Shown here: positions 7,290 to 13,947 of the stretch, in pieces | How positions within the stretch are numbered: the first letter of the stretch is position 1 | Layout: each line of letters starts with the position of its first letter | NCBI GenBank assembly: GCA_035630615.1 | Contig: DASQKI010000034.1 | Coordinates: forward strand, 1 to 15,767 | Reading direction: 5' to 3' | Source of the DNA: DATFRX01 sp035630615 | Lineage (GTDB): Bacteria > Actinomycetota > Actinomycetes > Propionibacteriales > Nocardioidaceae | DNA: 15,767 bases | Notes under the pieces: model-generated | Told to the model about the DNA's origin: nothing | The model's database searches: none | The model's input: the letters and a program-made list of their open reading frames with translations, nothing else | Position numbers and translations under genes: made by a program

Positions 7290-8063
7290 GTGTTTGCAGC
7301 CGAGAGACGGCAGGCGATCCTCGCGATGGTGCGGGCCAACGGCGCGATGTCGATGCGCGAGCTGGCCCGCGTGACCCAGGCGTCCGAGGTCACCATCCGG
7401 CGCGATCTTCGGGCGCTCGAGGACGAGGGCCATCTCAGCCGGCGACACGGCGGCGCCGTCGCGGTCGGCGGCAGCGTGCACGAGCCGAGCTACACCGAGA
7501 AGACCCATGTCGCCGCCGAGGAGAAGGCCGCGATCGCCGAGGTCGCCGCCGGGCTGATCGAGGACGGCGACGCGCTCGTCCTCGGTCCCGGGACGACGAC
7601 GCAGGCGCTGGCCCGACGATTGGTCCGCTTCCACGAGCTCACCGTCGTGACCAACTCGCTGCTGGTCGCCCAGGCACTGGCGTCGGCCCGCGGCGTTGAG
7701 GTGTTCGTCACCGGCGGCACACTGCGGGGGCCCATCCACGCGCTCGTCGGAGGGAGCGCCGAGCAGTCACTCGCCGGCCTGCGTACGCCCAAGGCGTTCT
7801 TGTCCGGCAACGGGCTCACCGTCGAGCACGGCCTGTCGACGCCGAACCTGCACATGGGGACAATCGACCGGGCGATCGTGGCGGCCGGCCGGCAGGTCGT
7901 CGTGTTGGCCGACCACACCAAGGTGGGCGTCGACGCGATGGTCCAGACCGTGCCGGCGTCGCACATCACGGACCTGGTCACCGACGACGGGGTGTCGGCG
8001 ACCGACCTCGACCGCTTCCGCGCCGCCGGCATCGACGTCCGGGTCGCGACCGTCGCGCGCTGA
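7290..8063 (+). CDS. DeoR/GlpR-family transcriptional regulator
   Basis: A 257-residue sugar-responsive repressor. The N-terminal winged helix-turn-helix (about 1-57) shows ERRQAILAMVRANGAMSMRELARVTQASEVTIRRDLRALEDEG and the wing RRHGGAV, the DeoR signature. The C-terminal domain (about 75-235) is the DeoRC sugar-phosphate-binding domain: EEKAAIAEVAAGLIEDGDAL, LGPGTTTQALA, VVTNSLLVA, GGTLRG, ADHTKVG. Members usually sense a phosphorylated sugar. The GTG start at 7290 has only a weak Shine-Dalgarno but places FAAERRQAIL exactly where the family begins. It is divergent from the alpha-galactosidase gene, which with the downstream GH2 gene is its most likely target, and it probably represses itself through the phased repeats. 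The ligand could be a galactose-derived phosphate (inference). Confidence 0.92.
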   Translation: MFAAERRQAILAMVRANGAMSMRELARVTQASEVTIRRDLRALEDEGHLSRRHGGAVAVGGSVHEPSYTEKTHVAAEEKAAIAEVAAGLIEDGDALVLGPGTTTQALARRLVRFHELTVVTNSLLVAQALASARGVEVFVTGGTLRGPIHALVGGSAEQSLAGLRTPKAFLSGNGLTVEHGLSTPNLHMGTIDRAIVAAGRQVVVLADHTKVGVDAMVQTVPASHITDLVTDDGVSATDLDRFRAAGIDVRVATVAR

Positions 8064-8071
8064 CCCATCCA

Positions 8072-8129
8072 CTGGGGTAGCCAAATCACGACGATCCGCT
8101 GCCGTGTCCCGCCATTTGTCTACCCTCAG
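8072..8129 (+). terminator. Weak hairpin between the deoR-type and MFS genes
   Basis: GGGTAGCCAAAT (8075-8086) pairs with ATTTGTCTACCC (8114-8125) with one mismatch, and CTG/CAG extend the stem past a one-base bulge. The loop of 27 nt is long. It may end the deoR-type transcript. Alternatively the right arm (TACCCT, 8121-8126) may be a -10 box for the MFS gene, in which case the dyad could be an operator. Evidence is thin for either. Confidence 0.35.
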
Positions 8130-8158
8130 CGCGGAGGCGGATCGATCAGGAGGAGTAC

Positions 8159-9382
8159 GTGGCGACGACCCGAGAGCAGGCAGAGCTCAGCCGTACCCGG
8201 CTGGTGCTCGCCATCTCCGCGTTGGCGGTCGGCGGCTTCGGCATCGGGACGACGGAGTTCGTCACCATGGGGCTGCTGCCCGACATCGCGGCCGGCATCG
8301 ACGTCTCGATCCCGAGCGCCGGTCACGCGATCTCGGCCTACGCCCTCGGCGTCGTCGTCGGCGCTCCGTTGATCGCGGCGGTCGGCGCGACATGGCCGCG
8401 CCGCGCGATGTTGATCGGCCTGATGGTGCTGTTCGCGGTCGGCAACGTCGCCAGCGCAATGGCGGGCGGGCCCCTGACGCTCGACGCCGCCCGCTTCCTT
8501 GCCGGGTTGCCGCACGGCGCGTACTTCGGCGTCGCTGCTCTGGTAGCCGCCTCGCTGGTGCCCGAGGGTCGCCGGGCCAAAGCCATCGCCGGATCGATGC
8601 TGGGCCTACCGATCGCCAACGTCATCGGTGTCCCGGCCGCGACCTGGTTCGGTCAGCAGTTCGGCTGGCGCAGCGCGTACGCCGCGATCGCAGTGATCGG
8701 CCTGGTCACGATCGCGGCGCTGCTGATCTGGCTGCCGCACCAACCCCCGTGTCTCGACGCCACCGCGCGCCGCGAGCTCGACGCCCTCCGGCAAGGCCAG
8801 GTCTGGCTCACTCTCGCGGTGGGGACCGTGGGATTCGGCGGCATGTTCGCGATGTACAGCTACATCGCGCCGACGATGACCGACCTCGCCGGCCTGGAGG
8901 CGCGTTGGATGCCGCTGGTGCTCGGCGCCTACGGACTCGGCATGGTCGCCGGGATCGTCCTCGGCGGCCACCTCGTCGACCGCTCGCTGCCGCGGTCGCT
9001 CGTCGGCAGCTTGGTAGCGATCGGCGCTCTGCTCGCGGCGTTCACCGTTGCGGCCCGCGACCCGATCGCGGCGTCGGTCACGCTGTTCCTCCTCGCGGTC
9101 GCGGCATCGATCCAGGTGCTCGCGCTGCAGGTGCGTCTGATGGACGTCGCCACCCATGCGCAGACCCTCGCTGCCGCCCTCAACCATGCCGCCCTCAACG
9201 CCGCCAACGCCCTCGGCGCCTGGCTCGGCGGCCTGGCCATCGCCGCCGGACTGGGCTATGCCGCGCCATCGTGGGTCGGCGTCGGGCTGGCCGCAGCCGG
9301 ACTGTGCATCCTTACGTACTCGCTCGCTCTCGATCGCTCGCGCCGGCGCGCCAGCGTTCCCACGCCGACGCCGCGACCATGA
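8159..9382 (+). CDS. MFS transporter, DHA1 family (AraJ/CmlR-like efflux permease)
   Basis: A 407-residue inner-membrane transporter with about 12 hydrophobic segments, the normal MFS length. The first helix carries GIGTTEFVTMGLLPDIA (28-44), diagnostic of the DHA1 AraJ/YdhP/chloramphenicol-exporter group. RFLAGLPHGAYFG (112-124) is the conserved region of helix 4 in the same group. The usual GxxxDRxGRR loop between helices 2 and 3 is degenerate (GATWPRR). These proteins export drugs or small metabolites by proton antiport; the substrate cannot be read from sequence. The GTG start at 8159 has an excellent Shine-Dalgarno (AGGAGGAG) a few bases upstream. The last 71 bases overlap the convergent PAP2 gene, so its charged tail (SRRRASVPTPTPRP) is encoded antisense to the PAP2 C-terminus. 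Confidence 0.92.
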   Translation: MATTREQAELSRTRLVLAISALAVGGFGIGTTEFVTMGLLPDIAAGIDVSIPSAGHAISAYALGVVVGAPLIAAVGATWPRRAMLIGLMVLFAVGNVASAMAGGPLTLDAARFLAGLPHGAYFGVAALVAASLVPEGRRAKAIAGSMLGLPIANVIGVPAATWFGQQFGWRSAYAAIAVIGLVTIAALLIWLPHQPPCLDATARRELDALRQGQVWLTLAVGTVGFGGMFAMYSYIAPTMTDLAGLEARWMPLVLGAYGLGMVAGIVLGGHLVDRSLPRSLVGSLVAIGALLAAFTVAARDPIAASVTLFLLAVAASIQVLALQVRLMDVATHAQTLAAALNHAALNAANALGAWLGGLAIAAGLGYAAPSWVGVGLAAAGLCILTYSLALDRSRRRASVPTPTPRP

Positions 9383-10292
9383 CGAGCACCGCCGCGACGT
9401 AGCCGGCCAGCACGTCGATGACGTAGTGCTCCCCGGTGTAGACGAGCGTCACCGACATCAGCGCGGGGTACGCCAGCAGCAGCCACCGCGCGGGATGACG
9501 CAGCCGCGTGATGCCGTACAACGCGACGAGGGTCGAGACGGCCGTGTGTAGCGACGGCATCGCCGCCACCGCGTTGCCAACCAGCATGTCCGGGCCGAGA
9601 TCGAGTCGAGCGCTCTGCAACCCGACGGCGTCCCACCCGCGCGAGGTGATGCGCTCGACCGGCTCGTCGAGGAAGCCGCGGTCACTGGCCCACCAGGGCG
9701 GCGCGAGCGGATAGAGGATGTAGACCGCGAGGCCGAACAGGTTGAGCCCGATGTAGCGGCGCATGTAGGGCAGCCATGCGTCGCGGCTGCGCAACCACAA
9801 GACGACGGCGACCGTCAGTCCGACGAAGAAATGGGAGTAGTAGGTCGTCGCGAAAACCGTGTCGTACCAGGCGCCTTGCGAGCTCCACGTACACGGCTCA
9901 CCGCACCAAGCGTCTTGCAGCGTGGCCGTCGGGAGGTGTCCGCCGAACAGCCACTCGTCGAACCGGATCGCCGACGTGACATGCACGGGCATGCCGACCT
10001 CGTCGGCGAGGCCGCGGCTGTACATGTAACCCATCAGGAGCGCCAGCGCCGGCCACCAGTCGCGAACGAAGGCGACATGTTGACGGGCCGGCGCTTCGAC
10101 GTTCCAAGCGACCGTCGCCAGCCAGAGCCAGGCGAACATGACGATCGGATCGGTGGGCAGCCCGACGACGGTCAGCCACGCCACGAACAGCGCGGCGTAA
10201 CCGCCCATCGCGAACCGGCGCCGACGCCATCGCGGCTCGACGCCTATGCTCGTCGCCGCGACCTCGGCCACGGTCTCCTGCTGTTCGGTCAC
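9312..10292 (-). CDS. PAP2-superfamily membrane phosphatase / inositolphosphotransferase-like protein
   Basis: An integral membrane protein of 326 residues with about six hydrophobic segments after a basic N-terminus (RWRRRR). The active-site motifs are PSLHTA (246-251, with H249) and GEHYVIDVLAGY (287-298, with H289 and D293), matching PAP2 motifs 2 and 3. The KxxxxxxRP motif 1 is absent, as in the Aur1/Ipt1 branch. YPLAPPWW (194-201) is typical of that branch in actinobacteria. It likely transfers or removes phosphate on a lipid-linked or inositol-phosphate substrate at the outer face of the membrane; the exact reaction is unknown. I chose GTG at 10292, which has GGAG about ten bases upstream. 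An in-frame ATG at 10385 would add 31 residues of low-complexity sequence without a ribosome site. The 3' end overlaps the MFS gene by 71 bases. Confidence 0.88.
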   Translation of the reverse strand: MTEQQETVAEVAATSIGVEPRWRRRRFAMGGYAALFVAWLTVVGLPTDPIVMFAWLWLATVAWNVEAPARQHVAFVRDWWPALALLMGYMYSRGLADEVGMPVHVTSAIRFDEWLFGGHLPTATLQDAWCGEPCTWSSQGAWYDTVFATTYYSHFFVGLTVAVVLWLRSRDAWLPYMRRYIGLNLFGLAVYILYPLAPPWWASDRGFLDEPVERITSRGWDAVGLQSARLDLGPDMLVGNAVAAMPSLHTAVSTLVALYGITRLRHPARWLLLAYPALMSVTLVYTGEHYVIDVLAGYVAAVLVMVAASAWERWRAGASDRERAST

Positions 10293-10504
10293 TGTCGCGC
10301 CGCTCCGTCGGCTGTGCGCCTGCCGGTGGTATGCCGATGCCTCAGGTTGCCCGGGCGATCCGGGCGTTTGGCCGGCTCGGCGCATACCCGAACGCCGCGG
10401 GGCCGGAGGTGGCAGGTCCGCACGATATCCGAGCCTATCGACCGACGGTTGGCGAGCGCCGAACCCGGGCCGTGATCTGACACGGAGAGAGGCGGGTTTC
10501 GCTC

Positions 10505-10534
10505 TCGACGTCCGGGCTGGCGAGGGTTTACGCT
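10505..10534 (+). promoter_or_regulatory. Weak candidate promoter upstream of the MetF-like gene
   Basis: TCGACG (10505-10510) and TACGCT (10529-10534, TAnnnT type), 18 bases apart, lie before the MetF-like gene. The whole spacer 10293-10538 between the divergent PAP2 and MetF-like genes otherwise shows no ORF, repeat or hairpin that I can support. Low confidence. Confidence 0.25.
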
Positions 10535-10571
10535 ACGGGTGTCTGGTGCGCATCATGAAATGGGTTGTCTC

Positions 10572-11453
10572 ATGCGCAACAAGGCTCGACTTCGTGCCCT
10601 CCATAGCCTCGTCCGCGACGCGCGGTACGAAGTGCTGCCCACCGCCAAAGCGGAGGCGGCGATCCTCGAACATCTGACGCCCGGTCGCTCCGTCACGATC
10701 ACGGCCTCGCCCGGCAAGGGGCTCGCGGCGACGCTGGACCTGTCCGAGCGCCTCGCCGGTCAGGGGTTCTACGTCGTGCCGCACCTCGCGGCGCGAATGG
10801 TCAGCGGCCGCGCCGAGCTCGACGAGATCGCCGAGCGATTGATCGCCGCGGGCGTCGACAACATCTTCGTGCCCGCGGGCGACGCCGACCCGCCTGCGGG
10901 CAACTACGCCGGCTCGGTCGATCTGCTCGAAGACCTGGCGGCGATGGGCAATCTGTTCACCCACGTCGGGGTGACCGGCTATCCGCAGCCGCATCCCACC
11001 ATCCACGACGACATCACGGTGCAGGCGATGTGGGACAAGCGGCGCCACGCCTCCTACATCGTGAGCAATCTGTGCTTCGATCCGGTCGTGCTGCGGCGTT
11101 GGGTGGCGCGGCTGCGCGCCCGTGGCGTCACGTTGCCGCTGGTCGTGGGTCTCGCGGGTCCGGTCGAGCGGGCCAAGCTGCTCACGATGGCGACCAAGAT
11201 CGGTGTCGGCGAGTCGACCCGGTTTCTCGCCAAGCACAAGTCGTCGTTCGCGCGGATCGCGAGCCCTGGCGGCTACAACCCCGAGCGGTTCCTGGAGCGA
11301 CTGTCCGGCACCTTGGCCGATCCGGGTTCGGTGGTCCAGGGCCTGCACGTCTTCACGTTCAATCAGATCGCCGAGACCGAAGCCTGGCGGCGCTCGATCC
11401 TCGCCGGGAACGGCGATCCGTCACTTGTGGTGCAGCCATCCGCTGGCAAATGA
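10572..11453 (+). CDS. MetF-like methylenetetrahydrofolate reductase
   Basis: Interconverts 5,10-methylene-THF and 5-methyl-THF using a flavin in a TIM barrel. About 293 residues from ATG 10572, close to the usual ~290. RYEVLPT near the N-terminus sits where MetF has its catalytic FEFFPP glutamate. RSVTITASPGKG matches the first barrel strands, VVPHLAARM matches the AHLTC strand, and ERLIAAGVDNIFVPAGDADPP matches the MetF segment that ends in GD. The family is divergent, so the reaction is likely but not certain. Starts at GTG 10539 or ATG 10560 are also in frame but add residues that look random; none has a strong Shine-Dalgarno. The gene converges on a corrinoid methyltransferase operon, so it may oxidise methyl-THF made there instead of serving methionine synthesis (inference). 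Its last residues (DPSLVVQPSAGK) lie in a large inverted repeat. Confidence 0.78.
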   Translation: MRNKARLRALHSLVRDARYEVLPTAKAEAAILEHLTPGRSVTITASPGKGLAATLDLSERLAGQGFYVVPHLAARMVSGRAELDEIAERLIAAGVDNIFVPAGDADPPAGNYAGSVDLLEDLAAMGNLFTHVGVTGYPQPHPTIHDDITVQAMWDKRRHASYIVSNLCFDPVVLRRWVARLRARGVTLPLVVGLAGPVERAKLLTMATKIGVGESTRFLAKHKSSFARIASPGGYNPERFLERLSGTLADPGSVVQGLHVFTFNQIAETEAWRRSILAGNGDPSLVVQPSAGK

Positions 11454-11502
11454 CGGATCGCCGGACTACGAGTGGCGGATGGCTGCACCACAAGTGACGG
11501 AT
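11411..11502. terminator. Perfect 28-bp inverted repeat between convergent genes, with an alternative fold
   Basis: Arms 11416-11443 and 11475-11502 are perfect reverse complements over 28 bases (beginning ATCCGTCACTTGTGG on the left), with a 31-base loop. A second, mutually exclusive 13-bp perfect stem pairs 11411-11423 (CGGCGATCCGTCA) with 11451-11463 inside the loop. Both stop codons (TGA 11451-11453 on plus, TAG 11468-11466 on minus) fall inside the loop, so the arms encode the C-termini of both proteins. It probably terminates transcription in both directions; a palindromic repeat element is possible. Confidence 0.7.
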
Positions 11503-12149
11503 GGCGGAAGTGCGCCGGCGAGGGTGGCTTCGAGGCGGTGGTCGCCCACGTCGAGCTCGGTCAGGGGGAGCCCGAGGATGTCGGCCGCGCGGGCCGCGAG
11601 GCGACGCAGCTCGTCGTCGGGCCGCTGCGCGAGCCACACCACCCGGGTGTAGTGACCGAAGTAGTCGTCGCGCAGCTCCGGGTATCGGTCCAGTCCGAGC
11701 TCGGCCACCACGAGGCGGTCGAAGGCGCGTACGAGGAAGTCGGTGAGGATGTACGTGCCGGGCTGCCGCTCCATCATGGTCCGGAGCCGATCGGCCCCGC
11801 CGTAGACGTCGTAGCAGTGCAACCCGGGCAGTCGGCTCCAGCCGCGTCGCTCGCACAGCTCGTCCAGGGCGCCGTACGTGCCGCAGTCGGCGTACCCGAC
11901 GACCACCGGCCCGTCGGCCGACACGGCGTCGACCGCCGCCTCGACCTCGGCCGCGATCCGGTCCGGATGGTTGTGCAGCAGGGGCCGCAGGGGATGGACG
12001 TCGGCGGCCCAACCGCGTCGGGCGACGATCGTCGCGACCGGCTGCGCCAGCGCACCGCACGCGATGATCGTGGCCCGGTCACTCCGTGGGGAAGGCCAGC
12101 TGCTCGACGAATCGGTCGTTGAAGTCCGTTCGATCAGAGAGCTCGACAT
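11466..12149 (-). CDS. DUF1638 family protein of the corrinoid methyltransferase operon
   Basis: A conserved protein of unknown function (DUF1638), a family often found beside corrinoid methyltransferases and their activators. The 227-residue frame shows IIACGAL (28-34), VVVGYADCGTYGALDELC (82-99) and LHCYDVYGG (110-118), with C31, C89, C99, H111 and C112 as possible metal ligands. No transmembrane segment or signal peptide is visible. The start is unclear: the only canonical in-frame start is ATG 12149, giving a 71-base overlap with the activator gene and a Ser/Thr-rich 25-residue leader unlike a real N-terminus. A GTG overlapping the activator's stop (GTGA, 12082-12079) would be natural but is one base out of frame (see findings). 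The last residues (SVTCGAAIRHS) are encoded by an arm of the 28-bp inverted repeat. Confidence 0.75.
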   Translation of the reverse strand: MSSSLIERTSTTDSSSSWPSPRSDRATIIACGALAQPVATIVARRGWAADVHPLRPLLHNHPDRIAAEVEAAVDAVSADGPVVVGYADCGTYGALDELCERRGWSRLPGLHCYDVYGGADRLRTMMERQPGTYILTDFLVRAFDRLVVAELGLDRYPELRDDYFGHYTRVVWLAQRPDDELRRLAARAADILGLPLTELDVGDHRLEATLAGALPPSVTCGAAIRHS

Positions 12150-13947
12150 AGTGCACCTCCTCCAGCAGCGTCTGGGCGCCGGCTCGTTCTTGCATGCTGA
12201 GCAGCGTCATCTTGGCCCCCTCGCCGGCGACGTTGCCGGCACTCACGATACGCAGCACCGACAGCTTCGGAACCAACCCGATCCGGATCGCGCTCGCCGG
12301 CGAGAGGTACGACCCGAACGACCCGGCGAGCAGCACCTGCTGTACCTCGCCCGGCTCGACCCCGAACTCCTCCAGCAGCAGCGACCACCCGGTCGAGATG
12401 GCGGCCTTGGCAAACTGCAGCTCGCGGATGTCGCGCTGCGACAGGTAGACCGCGTCGGTCCCATCGCCTTCGAGCTCAGCTCCCTCGGCACCGCGCCACC
12501 GGAGTACGAAGGATCGCTCGCCCCGGATCTCGGTGAGCCGCCCCGCGAGCTTCGGCGCGACCGTCGCCGCCTGCTCGTCGGTCACGAACCGCCCACTCGC
12601 GTCGACAAGACCGACCCTCACGAGCTCGGCCACCGCGTCGACCAGGCCCGAGCCGCAGAGTCCGGCCGGGTCGACGTCGCCGATCACGTCGAGGTCGACG
12701 CCTTCGTCACTGAGCTTGACGACCTCGATCGCACCGTCGGCCGCGCGCATGCCGCACCGGATCGCGCCGCCCTCGAACGCCGGGCCGGCCGGTGCCGCCG
12801 TCGCCAGGATCCGCTCGCCGTCGCCGAGCACGATCTCGCAGTTGGTGCCGACGTCGACGAACAGCCGGATCCGCTTGTCGCGATCCATCCCCGACGCCAA
12901 CATGCCGGCCACGATGTCGCCGCCGACGTAGGCACCCAGCGCCGGGAGCAGGAGGGCCGGTGCCGCCTGGTGAACGTCCAGCCCGAGGTCGGCCGCGGTC
13001 AGGCCGGTCGGGACGGCGGTCGGCAGGATGAACGGCGCGACGCCGAGGGGCTCAGGGTCGATGCCGAGCAGCAGCGACGTCATCGTGGCGTTGCCGGCCA
13101 ACGCGACCTCGTAGACCTCACTCGCCTCGACCCCTGCCTCGGCACAAACGGCCGCGGTCAGCTCGGCGAGCGTCTCGTGCGCGAGGTCGCGCAGTCGTCC
13201 CAGCGCATCGGGGTCCATCATCGTTGCGCTGATGCGCGTGATGACGTCGCCGCCGAAGGGCTGCTGCTTGTTGAGTTGCGACGCGACCGCGGCCGGTGTG
13301 CCGGTCTCGACGTCGACCAGCGTCGCGACCACCGTCGTTGTGCCGAGGTCGAACGCCAGCCCATAGCGGCGCCCGGTCGTGTCGCCCGGTTCGACGTCGA
13401 TCAGTAGGTCGTCGACGACCACGGCGGTGACCTTGAAGTCACTCGTACGCAACACCGAAGGCAGCCGCCGAAGCGCGTGCAGATGGATTCGTGGCTCGAG
13501 ATCGTCGATCGCCGTCAGCAGCCGTTCGACATCGGGCGCCTGGTCGGCCAGCGTCGGCTCCTCGAGCTCGACGTATCGCTTCTGGATCGCCGGCCGCAAG
13601 ATGACCTGGCGACCCGCCCCGACCGTTGCCGCCTTCGGTCGCGTCACCAGCGGCGGCACCTCGATGTCGAGGTCGTCCTGCGTCGTCACCAGGCAGGCCA
13701 GCCGCCATCCGTCGGCCAGCTGCTCGGGAGCGAAGGCCCGCTCATCGAGGGCGTTGACGGGCGGATCGCCGTCGAGCACCCGGATCTTGCACTTTTTGCA
13801 GGTGCCGTGGCCGCCGCAGGTCGAGTCGATCGCGATGCCGTTCCAGCTGGCCGCCTCGAAGACGCTCACGCCGGGTGGCACCCGGACCTCGCGCTCGGCC
13901 GGGGTGAAGTGCAGCCGCACCCGTCCGGTGCCGGCGGCCTCGGACAT
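12079..13947 (-). CDS. RACo-like corrinoid-protein reductive activator ([2Fe-2S] ferredoxin + ASKHA ATPase domain)
   Basis: Reactivates corrinoid proteins that have slipped to inactive Co(II), driving one-electron reduction to Co(I) with ATP. 622 residues from ATG 13947. The N-terminal plant-type [2Fe-2S] domain (about 8-98) has C44-x5-C50-x2-C53...C85 in STCGGHGTCKKC and RLACLV. After a linker comes the DUF4445 region: an ASKHA-type phosphate loop FDLGTTT (199-205), GNATMTSLLLG (285-295), and a second phosphate loop VDVGTN (364-369) with PAGPAFEGG (387-394). This architecture and length match RACo of the Wood-Ljungdahl pathway and O-demethylase activating enzymes; RamA differs in having C-terminal 4Fe-4S sites. 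The start is fixed by AGGAG five bases upstream and TGATG coupling with the preceding methyltransferase gene. The frame is open upstream to 14163 but only as a shadow of that gene. Confidence 0.93.
   Translation of the reverse strand: MSEAAGTGRVRLHFTPAEREVRVPPGVSVFEAASWNGIAIDSTCGGHGTCKKCKIRVLDGDPPVNALDERAFAPEQLADGWRLACLVTTQDDLDIEVPPLVTRPKAATVGAGRQVILRPAIQKRYVELEEPTLADQAPDVERLLTAIDDLEPRIHLHALRRLPSVLRTSDFKVTAVVVDDLLIDVEPGDTTGRRYGLAFDLGTTTVVATLVDVETGTPAAVASQLNKQQPFGGDVITRISATMMDPDALGRLRDLAHETLAELTAAVCAEAGVEASEVYEVALAGNATMTSLLLGIDPEPLGVAPFILPTAVPTGLTAADLGLDVHQAAPALLLPALGAYVGGDIVAGMLASGMDRDKRIRLFVDVGTNCEIVLGDGERILATAAPAGPAFEGGAIRCGMRAADGAIEVVKLSDEGVDLDVIGDVDPAGLCGSGLVDAVAELVRVGLVDASGRFVTDEQAATVAPKLAGRLTEIRGERSFVLRWRGAEGAELEGDGTDAVYLSQRDIRELQFAKAAISTGWSLLLEEFGVEPGEVQQVLLAGSFGSYLSPASAIRIGLVPKLSVLRIVSAGNVAGEGAKMTLLSMQERAGAQTLLEEVHYVELSDRTDFNDRFVEQLAFPTE

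Noticed and set aside
8159..9382. MFS protein as the sugar importer of the glycosidase locus
   Set aside because: Its signatures are those of DHA1 efflux permeases, not sugar symporters.
7696..9402. A 568-codon plus-strand frame across the deoR-type and MFS genes
   Set aside because: Arg-rich, low-information translation in the wrong frame of two well-supported genes.
10293..10385. Longer N-terminus for the PAP2 protein (ATG at 10385)
   Set aside because: Adds 31 residues without hydrophobic or conserved character and lacks a ribosome site; GTG 10292 has GGAG. Not fully excluded.
9312..12149. Two coding overlaps of exactly 71 bases (9312-9382 and 12079-12149)
   Set aside because: Different geometry (convergent versus same strand), no shared sequence seen, and the second depends on a doubtful start; treated as coincidence.
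11878..13407. A 509-codon plus-strand frame opposite the activator gene
   Set aside because: Antisense shadow of a gene with clear Fe-S and ASKHA motifs; no family features.
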